Origin: Nocardia arthritidis
Lineage (GTDB): Bacteria; Actinomycetota; Actinomycetes; Mycobacteriales; Mycobacteriaceae
Length of the DNA: 64,000 nt
Direction: 5' to 3'
Assembly: GCF_011801145.1 (NCBI RefSeq)
Contig: NZ_CP046172.1
Span: forward strand, 5,022,001 to 5,086,000
Every line of letters begins with the position of its first letter. Position 1 is the stretch's first letter. Position numbers and translations under genes: made by a program. Below, piece after piece: positions 10,301 through 22,300 of the stretch. The notes beneath the pieces were generated by a model. The model saw only the letters and a program-made list of their open reading frames with translations, was not told the DNA's origin and did not search any database.

Positions 10301-13300
10301 CCGAGATCCGCCGCCGCGACATTGTCCATGCCGAGGCGCGTCAGATCACACACATCGACCACACAGTCGGTGTCCGGATAGCGGGCCAGCATGGCGCGAC
10401 CGAGTTCCGCGCCCGCGGCGAAGTCCGTGCGGCCCAGTCCATCCGGACGGTCGCCATCGGCGACCCGCACCATCCGCCCCGGATCGCCTACTGCTGCAAA
10501 CAGGGCGTGCACCAGCGGCTCCGGTGTACCGGCGTCATATACGAACAGCGCACGCCGGGCCGGGAATTCACCGGCCGATGCCGCGGCCGCACGCCAAACA
10601 GGCACCAGCGCACGGATATCCGTCTCTGCGGGTACGGCATCCGCCACACTCGAACGTATTTCGCCCGAGCCCACCTGTTCCGGTACGTCCGGAATCCAGT
10701 ACCGCTCCCGCGCGAACGGATAGGTGGGCAGCGGGATCCGGCGACGCGTGCCGCTGCCGCGCACCGCTTCCCAATCGATATCCGCACCGCCGAGCCAATC
10801 GGCGACCCGGCTGTCCGTCACCGAGATCGTGGCCTCCGGAACCCACGCGCGCACCGCGGCACGCAGTTCGGTCAGATCACGTGCGACGAAGACGGTCCGG
10901 GCGCCGCCCGCCTGCCGTCCGACCTGCATGGTGTACGCCAGATCCGCGAGGTTCGGCGCGTGATCGGCGAGGTGGCGATCCAGTGCGCCGACATATTCGG
11001 CGAGCCGCTGCGCGTCGCGCGCCGAGACCGGAACCACCTGCGCGCCAGACCATTCGGATGCCGGCCGCCGATCGACGTACTCCTCCACCACCACGTTCGC
11101 GTTCGAGCCGCCGGCGCCGAACGAGCTGATGGCGGCCCGCCGTGGCCGGTCGGCGCCGCCCCTCGGCCATGGCAGCGGCCGGTCCGGGATGCGGAACGGG
11201 GTCGCGCCGAAATCGATATTCGGATTCGGCGGGTCGGCGTGCAGCGACGCGACGATGGTCTCGTGCCGCAGTTGCAGCAGCACCTTGGTGAGCGCCGCGA
11301 CACCCGCGGCCGCCTCCAGATGTCCGACATTCGACTTCACCGAACCGATCGGCAGCTCCGTCAGCTCGGTGTCACCGAATACCTTTGCCAGACCGTTGAT
11401 TTCGATCGGATCGCCGAGCGCGGTGCCGGTGCCGTGCGCCTCGACGTAGGAGACCGTCGCCGGATCGACACCGCCGGTGCGCAGCGCCGAACGGATCACC
11501 GCCGCCTGCACATTCGGATTCGGCACGGTGAAACCGTTCACCCGGCCACCGTGGTTCACGGCGGTGCCCTTGATGACGGCGTGGATGGTGTCGCCGTCGG
11601 CCTCCGCATCGGCGAGGGGACGCAGCACCAGCGCGCCGACCCCTTCGCCCGCCACATATCCGTCGCCGCCCGCCCCGAACGAGCGGCAGCGACCGTCGCT
11701 CGACGCGAACTGGCCCTGGCTCAGCGCCACGAATTTGTACGGGTGCAGCGACAGATTCACGCCGCCGACCACAGCCAGTCGGCATTCCCCCGTCCGCAGG
11801 CTCTGGCAGGCCAGGTGCAGCGCGGTGAGCGAGGAGGAGCACGCGGTGTCGATCGCCATGCTCGGCCCCTGGAAGTCCAGCACATGCGACACCCGGTTCG
11901 CGATGCTCCAGAACGTCGAGCCGGGCAGCGTGCCCCGGCCGAGCCTCGCCTCCTCGGCGCCGAACATCTGGTATGTGCCCCACATGACCCCGACGAAAAC
12001 GCCAGCCTCCTCGGGACGTAACCCGCTGCGCGCCAGATCGGCCCTGGTGTGCCCGGCGTCTTCCAAAGCGGCCCAAGCGGTTTGCAGGAAAAGCCGCTCC
12101 TGCGGGTCCAGGATTTCGGCCTCGCGCGGCGAGATGGCGAAGAACAGCGGATCGAAACGGTCGACGTCGTCTAGGAAGCCGCCCCACTTGGTATACGCGG
12201 TGTACGGGTGATGGCGATCCGGATCGAAATACCGCGACTGGTCCCAACGCTCCCGCGGGATTTCGGTGATGCAGTCCCGTCCCTCGATCAGCACCCGCCA
12301 GTATTCGTCCAGATCGCGCGCGCCCGGATAGCGCCCGCTCACACCGACGATCGCGATATCGCCGACGGTGGATCGCGGCGGTTCGGCGGCCACGGACGCG
12401 CCACCGGCGACCGGTCGCGGTGGTGCCGCGCCCACGTCCGCGCCGTGGTTCGCCTCGGCCGGCACGACCTGTCCGTCCGCCTCGCGGGCCGGGCGGTCCT
12501 GCGCCGAAATCCGCTGCCCGGCACCCCTGCCCAACTTCGTCAGCAGCCCAACTATGGCTCGCGGAGTCGGATATTCGAAGGCGAGTGTCGCGGGCAGCCG
12601 GTGACCGCTGCGCCGCGCCAGCTCGTCGCGGATCTCGATGGCGGCCACCGAATCCAAACCGAGCTCGTGCAGCGGGCGATCCAGGTCCGCATCGGGGGCC
12701 AGTCCGACGCACCGGCGCACCAGTTCGGTCGTCTCCGCCGCGAAATCCGCGTCACCGGAGGCTATTACGGGTATCTCCTCCGGTTCCACCATGTCGTGCA
12801 AGACATCGGGCACGTCCGCGCCCGGGGCGCTCAGGTTCGTAAGGTCCAGCGCCACACCAGCGACCGCGCCGTCGAATCCGGATTCCAGTGTCCGCTCCAG
12901 GATGTCGAGGGCCTGACCGGTGGTGAGCAGCCCGTATCCACGGCGGGCCAGGTGGTCGACGGCGCGCTCGTCCAGGCGGTCCGTCATCCCGGTCCGCGCC
13001 CACGGACCCCAGGCGATCGAGAGCGCCGGAAGCCCGGCGGCGCGCCGCGATTCGGCCAAACCGTCCAGGAAGGCGTTGGCGGCCGCGTAATTCGACTGTC
13101 CCGGCTGGCCGAGCACGCCCGCGGCCGAGGAGAACAGCGCGAAGAACCGTGGGGATCGCGCCATGGTCAGCTCGTGTAAGTTCCACGCGCCGTGCGCTTT
13201 CGGCGCGAGTACCGCCCCGGCCCGCGCGGCCGTCTGCTCGATCACCGAACCGTCGTCGATCACACCGGCGAGGTGCACCACCCCCGCGAGCGGCGACAGT

Positions 13301-16300
13301 TCGCGATCGATGCGGTCCAGGGTGGCGGCGACGGCGGCGCGATCGGTGACGTCCAGCGCGACGGTTTCGACGTGCACGCCCCGGCGGCGCAACTCCAGGA
13401 TGGTGTCGGCCGCCGCCGCGCTCGGCGCCGACCGGCCCGCGAGCACCAACCGGCGCGCGCCCCGCTCGACGAGCCTGCGCGCCAGCGCGAGCCCGATACC
13501 ACCCAGCCCGCCGACGATCAGCACCGTTCCGGATTTCACCGCCGCGATCGCGTCGGCATCGCGCCCGGCTCGGCGCGGCCGGGCCGCCACCAGCCTCGGC
13601 ACCAGTCGGTCTCCGGCGCGGAGCGCGAGCTGGCGGGGCGCGTCGCCGTCGAGCATGGCGGCTACCAGGCCGTCCGGATTCCTGATCGCCTCATCATCCA
13701 AATCGATGATGCGGCAGCCGTTTTCACGGAGCTCCCGCTGCGCGGCACGGGCGAAGCCCCAGAGCGCGGCCTGTTCCGGCGCGACCCGGTCCACCGGACG
13801 GACCGCTTGGGCATCGCGGGTGAGCAGCCACAGGTCCGCGCCCGCGGCGGCCTGCACGAGGTGCAGTGCCGCGACCACCTCGCGGATCGATCGGTCGGGA
13901 ACCGCCGCGCCGTCCTCGGAAAGCGCTGCCGCATAAACGATCCCGCGCAAACCGCTGAATGTTCCGAGCAGATCCCTCGTGTCCGCGGGCGAGGAGAGAT
14001 CCACCTCGAAACCATCCGCGACTGCGCCGAATTTCCGGCCGGGCCGGGCGAGCACACAGTCCGCGCCCGCGGTTCGCAGCCGGGCAGCGATGATGTCGGC
14101 CGGGCCACCGGTCGCGCCGATCACCAGCCAGCGTCCCGCAGCCACGCCTCGTCTCGCCGGAGCCGCTGCACGCCAGGTGATTTCATAGAGGTGCTGGTGC
14201 GCTACGCCGTCGGGTTCGCCGCGGTCCCGCTGTCCGGCGGCGGTTCGCATGATTCGCAATCCCGTCGCGATCAGCACGGGATCGCCCTTCTCGTCGAGTA
14301 GTCGAACGTCGGCGACGCACACCTGCGGCGTCGACGTCACCACCCGCACATGGCCGTAGCGCGCGCTGATCCGTCCCGTCGGGACCGCCGCCCGGTCGAT
14401 CGCCACCGGCACCCACGTCGCATCCGCCGATTCCGCCGGGATCGCGGCGACAGTGGCCTGGAACGCCGCGTCCAGCAGCACCGGATGCGGCATCTCCGCG
14501 CCGGTCTCGGTATCCGGATCCGACAGCGTCACAACGGCTTCCCGCTCGCCGGTCCGGACGTCGACCACCCGTTGGAAGGCCGGTCCGTAGCGCAGTCCGG
14601 CATCGGCGAGCCGCTCGTAGAATTCCGGGCCGGGGATCCAACCGTGGCACCGCCGCAGCGCCGCCGACAGGTCCAGGTCGTCCGCCGATCGAATGATGCT
14701 CTCGCCCTTGCTGATCCGGCCGCGCACGTTGGGCTGGTCGCCGCCGTCGGACACGGTCACCGCGAAACCGTCGGGCCGCGCCTCGAATCGAATGCCGACG
14801 CGGTGGGTGCCGGTCAGCAGTAGCGGCGTCGCGATGACGAGATCCTCGATCGTCACATGCGTGGCCGCGTTTACCCGCCGGGACATCGCGGCTATCGCGC
14901 TGACGTACCAGGCCGCCGGTACCGTCACCGCATCCCCGATCACATGATCCGCAAGGTACGCGGGCGTGCCAGGGCCGAGTGTTTCGGTGAATTCTCTTGC
15001 GGCGGCCCCGGTTTGAACAGATGCTTCCGAATCGGCTGCCCGCTCGGCGCGTTCGATCCAAAAACGTTTGCGCTGGAACGGATAAGTCGGCGCCAGCACC
15101 CGGCGCCGCCCGTGCGGGCCGTGCACCCGCTCCCAATTCACCCGCACCCCGGCCACATACAGTTCGGCCAGCGCCTCGGCCATCGTTTCGCGGTCGTCGT
15201 GGCCGCGCCGCAGTGTGGCGACGAAACGGGCGCCGGTTTCGACCGTCCGCCGCCCCAGTGCGGAAAGCACCGGCTGCGGCCCGATTTCGAGGAAGGTCCC
15301 GATACCGAGCCCGGCGAGCGCACGCAGCCCCTCCGCGAATCTGACCGGCTGCCGCGCGTGCCGCGCCCAGTACTCCGCGCTCAGCTCGCCGGGAACCATC
15401 GGTGCGCCGGTGAGATTCGAGATGAGCGGGATCTTCGGTTCCGTGAACGCGATCCCGCGGGCCGCCGCGGCCAGCTCGCCGAGAATCGGCTCCATCAGCG
15501 GCGAGTGGAAGGCATGTGACACGTCGAGCGGAACCGCTCGAATACCATTGTCCGCCAGCTCTATTCGCAGCCGTTCCAGTTCGGTGTCCGGTCCGGCGAC
15601 GACGATCTGCGCCGGGCCGTTCGATCCGGCGACGACAACCGAAACGTACCGTGCGAGCAACGGTTCGACCGAATCGGCTCCGGCCTCGACGGCCAGCATG
15701 CCGCCGCCGTCGGGCAGCCGCTGCATCATCCGGCCGCGCGCGGCGACCAGCCGCAGACCGTCCGCCATCGAAAGCGCCCCGGCCGCGCATGCCGCGACGT
15801 ACTCGCCGACGCTGTGCCCGAGGACCGCGGCTGGCGCGATGCCCCGGTCTCGCCACAGTTCCCAGAGCGCCCATTCGACCGCGAACAGCGCGGGCTGCGT
15901 GAAAATGGTGCGGTGCAACAGTTCACCGCGTGACCCGTAGAGCGCGTCGACCAGACCGATACCGTCCTGGATCGGCCCCAGCAGCGCATCGCATTCCGCC
16001 AGCGCCCGCCGGAATACCGGCTCGGTGTCGAACAGGCCGCGCGCCATCCCCGGATACTGCGAGCCCTGTCCGGTGAACAGCAGCCCGACCTTCGGGGACG
16101 CCGACCGCTCGACCCGGGCCCGCGGCGCCGGATCCGCCGCGATGGCGCGCAATTGCCGCGCCGCATCGCCCGCGTTCGCCGCGACCACGGCGATCCGCTC
16201 CTCGAAATGGCATCGCCCGGCCGCCGCCGTATAGGCCAGATCTCCGAAACCGGCATGCGCACTAGCCAATTCATCCGCCCACCGGCCCGCCGCCGCTGCC

Positions 16301-19300
16301 AGCGCCGCGGTGTCGCGCGCGGACAGCGGGATCACCTGCGGTCCGGATTCCCGCACCGCGCGAGCCGGTTCCGCATCCCCCTGCGCCAGGATCACGTGCG
16401 CATTGGTGCCGCTCATCCCGAACGAGCTGACGCCGACGACGCGCGCCCTGCCGGTCTGCGGCCAGGCCCGCGCGGTGCGCACGACCTCCAGCGACGTTCG
16501 CGCCCAGTCGATATGCGGGCTCGGCTTATCGAAGTGCAGGCTCGGCGGAATCTGCCCGTGCCGCAGCATGAGTACGGCCTTGATCACACCCGCGACCCCG
16601 GCCGCCGCCTCGGCGTGCCCGATATTCGTCTTCACCGAGCCGATCAGCAGCGGCGCCTGCCGTCCGGCGCAGTAAACCTCCGCCAGCGCGGCCGCCTCGA
16701 TCGGGTCGCCCAAAGGCGTTCCAGTGCCGTGTGTTTCGACATAGTCGACATCGGACGGCCGAATTCCGGCCCGGGTCAGCGCATCGCCGATCACCCGCTG
16801 CTGCGCGGGCCCGTTCGGCGCGGTCAGGCCGTTCGACCTGCCGTCGTGGTTCACCGCGACGCCGCGCACCACGGCGAGTACGCGATCGCCGTTGCGGCGC
16901 GCCACCGAAAGTCGTTCCAGCACGAGCACACCACAGCCGTCGGCACGCACGTAGCCGTTCGCGTCGGCGGCGAAGGCCCGGACCCGGCCGTCCGGCGACA
17001 GTGCGGACAGCCGGCTGAACCCTATCGTCGTCTCCGGCGCCAGCTGTAGGTTGACGCCGCCGACCAGCGCGAGATCACAACGCCCGGCACGTAATCCGTC
17101 TTCCGCGGACTGCAACGCGACCAGTGAGGACGAGCAGGCCGTATCGAGAGTCACGGCGGGACCATGCAGTCCGAGCGCGTACGCGACCCGTCCGGCCGCG
17201 ACGCTCGGCGCGGCCCCGAGCACCGAGTAGGCCCCGATCGCGGTGGGATCCGTTGCCAGCGTGGGTGTTCCGGGATACTCGCTGAAGCACAGGCCGACGT
17301 ACACGCCGGTCCGGCTGCCCGCAAGCTCGCCCGGCGCGCGCCCCGACCGCTCCAGCGCCTCCCAGCTCGTCTCCAGCAGCAACCGCTGCTGCGGATCCAT
17401 CGCCCTGGCCTCGGCGTCGCCGATACCGAAGAACGCCGCGTCGAATTCGTCCGCGCCGTCGACGAATCCGCCCCACCGGCTGTACATGCGGCCGAGCGCG
17501 GCCGGATCCGGATCGTAGAACGCCTCGACATCCCACCGCTGCGGCGGCACCTCGCTGATCGCGTCCCGACCCGACCACAGCAGCTCCCAGAACTCCTCCG
17601 GGGTTCGGACACCGCCGGGAAACCGGCACGCCATACCGACGATGACGATCGGATCGTCGGCAACCTCGGGTTCGGCCGGGACCACAGCCGAGCTCAACAT
17701 CGCAGCCGGTTGCGGCTCGGCATCTACCGGCATAGCGGCCTGAACCCGCAGCGGTGGCGAAACCGAGGACGCCACCGGCATAACGGCCTGGACCTGCGGC
17801 TCAGGCGAAACCGACGACGCCACCGACGTAACGGCCTGGACCTGCGGCTCAGGCAGAACCGACGACACTACCGGCGTAACGGCCCGGACCTGCGGCTCGT
17901 GCGAAATCGATGGCTCCACCGGCGAATTCGCGCCGGGCGCCGCCACCTCGACGCCCTTGCGCCGCAACAGCTTCGCGATCTCACGCACGGTCGGGTAGTC
18001 GAACACCAGGCTCACCGGCAACGGCGTGCCGGACTCGGCGATCAGCGCGGTCCGCAGTTCCATCCCGGTCAGCGAATCGACCCCGCTGTCGTGCAGCGGC
18101 TGTTCCGGGTCCAGCGGCGCGGTCCGGTCCAGCACCCGCATGGTGACCCGCTGGACCAGCTCCTCCCATGGGGCGGTGTCCTCCGTCGCCCGTTCGCTCG
18201 TCGAATGTCCGTGTCCGGCTGCGCCGTTCCCCATAGTCGTACCGCTCACTACCGGTTCGTCCGGTGTCACTCTGGTATCGGACAGCGAAACGCTCTCCGA
18301 TGAATGGTCTTTCGTGGTCGCCTCGGCGGAACCTGCTCGGTACCAACGCTGCTCGGCGAAATCGAATACGCCAGCGGTCGCCACACCGAGCGGCACCAAC
18401 CGGTCCAGCGCCGCGGCGGCGTCGGTCACCCGAAGCGCGGGCAGGCCGCGCCGATCCAGATATGCCGTCAGTTCCGGGCGGCCCGCGGCCATTCCGACAT
18501 CCCCGAACGGCCCCCAGGCGATGCTGAGCCCCGGCAACCCGTCCGCGCGCCGCCGCGCGGCGAGCGCGTCGAGCGCCGCGTTCGCCGCCGCGTAATTCGC
18601 CTGCCCCGGTGTGCCGAGCACACCGGCGACCGAGGAGTAGACGACGAACAGCTCCAGCGGCAGGCCGCGGGTGAGCTCGTCGAGATGTTGTGCCGCACGA
18701 TATTTCGGCCCTAGTACGGATTCGAACCGGGACGGCGTCTGGTCGGTCAACACCCCGTCGTCCAGTACGCCCGCGCAATGGATCACACCGCGCAGTGGTC
18801 CAGATTCGGCTATGCCGCTGAGTAATGCGACGACCGCGGCCCGGTCAGCCACATCCACCCGGTGCTCCGACACCCGAACACCTTGTGCACGTAGCGATTC
18901 CACTAGTCGAACCCCGCCCGTGTCCGGCCCGCGACGGCCGACCAGCGCCAGCCTGCGCGCCCCGCGGTCGACCAGCCAGCGCGCCGCCGCGCCGCCGAGT
19001 CCGCCGAAGCCGCCGGTGACGAGATAGGTTCCGTCCGCGCCGAACCGCGGCGCGGGAGCCGCCTCGGCCAGCAGGACCGGCCGGGCCGCGACGTCGTACC
19101 GTCGCATGGCGTCGAACGCGGTCGCCGCGGCGGCGCACGGCCACGGCGTGTGCGGCGGCGGCGCGAGCGCGCCGCGCCCGAACAGCGTCAGCACGGTCCG
19201 CAGGATCTCGCCCAAGCGTGCACGGTCGATAAAAGCTGGATCAATCGGCCGGTCGGCGTCGTGGCCGGCGGAAATCTGCGCGGGGTCGGCAAGATTGACG

Positions 19301-22300
19301 AACCGGCCGCCGTCGGCCAGTATGCCGGGGGCGTTCCCGGTCAGGTTGCCCGCGAGCGCGTCGACGACCACGTCCATGCCCGCCCCGCCGGTATGCCTGC
19401 GCACTCCGTCGACCGTCCAGGCGGCTACGGCGGTAGGCAGTTCCGTCACATCGATACCCGCGGTCGCCGCCCATCGGCACAGTGCCGGCGGCGCGAATAG
19501 CACCGCACCCGCGTGCCGTGCCAATTGCACTGTGGCCATGCCGATTTCGTCGGCACGCGCGTGAATCAGCACCCGCTGTCCCGACCGCAGCCCGCCGATA
19601 TCGAACAGCCCGTACCAGGCGGTGGTGAAGGCGACCGGCAGCGTCGCGCCCTCGGCGAAGGACAGCCGGCCGGGCAGCGGTGCCACCAGCCGCCGGTCGA
19701 CGGTGACGTACCGGGCGAAACTGCCCTCCGCGAGTGCGACCACCCGGTCGCCGACCGCCAAACCGGTGACATCCGGGCCGACAGCGCTGATCCGGCCCGC
19801 GCACTCCGCACCGAGCGGGGCGGGCGATTCTGGGTGCGTGCCGAGGGCGAGCCAGATATCACGTCGATTGAGTCCGGTTGCGGCAACGGCGATTTCGACC
19901 TCACCGGGCCCGGGTGCGACGCGTTCGGCAGGCACGTTTCGCAAGAGTTCGAGCGCGCCGGATCGATCAGCCAGCAATCGGTAATTGGCGGCATCGGCGG
20001 GCAGTCCATCGGCCAAACGGGCCGCCAGCCAACGTCCGTCGCGCACCGCCAACTCCCGTGTGCCGAATCCGCCCGCTATCCCGGCCGCGACAAGCATTCC
20101 GTCAACCGGCGCCCCGGCTTCCAGATCCACCAGCCGCGAAGCCAATTCCGGATGTTCGGTGGCGAGAGTCCGGCCCAGACCCCAGAGCAGCGCCTGGTCC
20201 GGATCCGGTCGATCGCTGGCCGAAACAGCCTGAGCGCCAAGCGTTACCACGTACAGGGGCACGCTGCGCCATCCGGTCTCGACGAGCATTCGGATCAACC
20301 GGAGCGCGCCCGCGATCCGCACTTGCGCCGGTCCGTCCGTCCACGCGTAGACGATTCCCGGTGGCCGACCGTCGCCGACTGGCAATTCGTCGGACACGTC
20401 TTCCGGCCGCACGACGACCACGTCCGCCCGCGCCGCCAGACCCGCGGCCACCGCCGTGCCGACGACCCCGTCGGCGAAGACCACCCACCGCTGGACTTCC
20501 GCGTACTCGCGGCCGGATTCCGTTGGCTCCCAGCAAATGTGATGGAGCAGCCGGTCCACTCGACGGTCCGTCTCCGCGCCGGAAACCGGCGCATCGCCCG
20601 GGCCGGTATCCGCGGCAACCAGACAGGCGCCGGTGAGAACGGCAAGTACCCGCTCGGATTCGTCGATCATCGTGACATCGCCGACGATGACCCGATCGGA
20701 CCGCTCGGTGACCCGCGCCCGGCAGCGCACTGTAGTACCGCCGACTATCTCCGGACCGAACAATTGAGCACGATCGATAGCGACCGGCAAATACATTCGA
20801 TCCGGCCCATCCGCCGCCAACACCAGGCTGTGTAGGCATCCGTCCAGCAGAATCGCCTCGGCCCCGTCCGCCGCGGTCCGCAGCAGCGTTTCCGACTCGG
20901 TGGCGGTGATCCGCGCCGCGGCCACCCCACACCGGTAGTCCGCACCGAGCCGGAGGCCGTGTCCGGACAGGCGGTCGTAGTACTCCCGCCATGGCTCCCC
21001 GTCGGCCACGGTGGCAGCCGGTGCGGCAATTTCGGGTGAACCGGCCGCCGCGCGCAGTGCCGCCCGCGCGTAAATCGTTGCGCCGTCGCCGAATTCCACC
21101 GAATAGCCATCGCCGTCAGCCGTCAGCCGGACCCGCAACGCACCGTCGGCCCGCACCGTGATCGGCTCCAGCAGCCGAAGACCGGACACCAGCCAGCTCC
21201 GCGCACCCGGCAGCTCGGCCGCCAGCCGCGCCGAACGGCTGATCAGCCAGCCCGCCGGAACTGTTGGCATACCCTGCAATTCGTGCCCATCGAACATCGC
21301 CGGACCGATCGGCAGCGTATGCCGGATTTCGGATCGGGCCGCGAGCTCCAGCCAGTGCCGCTTGCGCTGGAACGGATAGGTCGGCAGCTCAACCGGCCGC
21401 CAGCTGTCCCTGGGATACATCGCAGCCCAGTCGATTTCGCCACCGCCCAGGTAACGCTCGGCTGTCTCGAGCAAGGTCGGCGCGGCCGCCGCGGAATTCA
21501 CCACCGTCCCGGGCGCCACATCACCCGCCACCACCCGGCCGAGCGCGGCGCTCAGCTGCGCCACGGTGTCGAAGACGATGGCCACCCGCTCGGCGAAGTG
21601 GGTGCGTCCGACGTTCGCCGACGCACACAGATCATGGAGACCGCTATTCTCCTGCGTCCCAACATGTTCCGCGTATCGGTCCGCGAGCTCACATAGCGCG
21701 GCAGCGCTTTTCGCGGACAATGCCAGCAGGTGCGGACCGCTCTGATCGCGGCGCGGCGCATCCGCCTCGGGCGCCTCCTCCAGCAGCACATGGGCATTGG
21801 TGCCGCTGATGCCGAAGGAGCTCACCCCGGCGCGCCGCGGGCGGTCCCCGCGGGGCCAAGCGCGCTCCGCCGCGACTACCCGCACGCCGATCTCATCCCA
21901 GTCGATATGCGGATTACCGGATCGGTAGTGCAGCGACGCCGGAATCCGCCCGTGCCGCATGGACTCGACGACCTTGATGATGTTCGCGATCCCGGCCGCC
22001 GCCTGGGTATGTCCGAGATTCGATTTCACCGAACCGATCCACAGCGGCCGCTCGGCGGTGCGGTCGGTGGCCAGCACCCGAGCGAGCGCATTGACCTCGA
22101 TCGGATCACCGAGCGCGGTGCCGGTCCCGTGCGCCTCCACATAATCGATATCCCCGGGCCACAGTCCGGCGTCAACAAGGGCGGATCGGATGACCTGTTC
22201 CTGCGCGGGACCGTTCGGCGCGCTCAGGCCCTGGCTGCGCCCGTCGGAATTCACCGCGGCGCCGCGGATCACACCGAGCACCCGGTCACCATCTCGGCGT

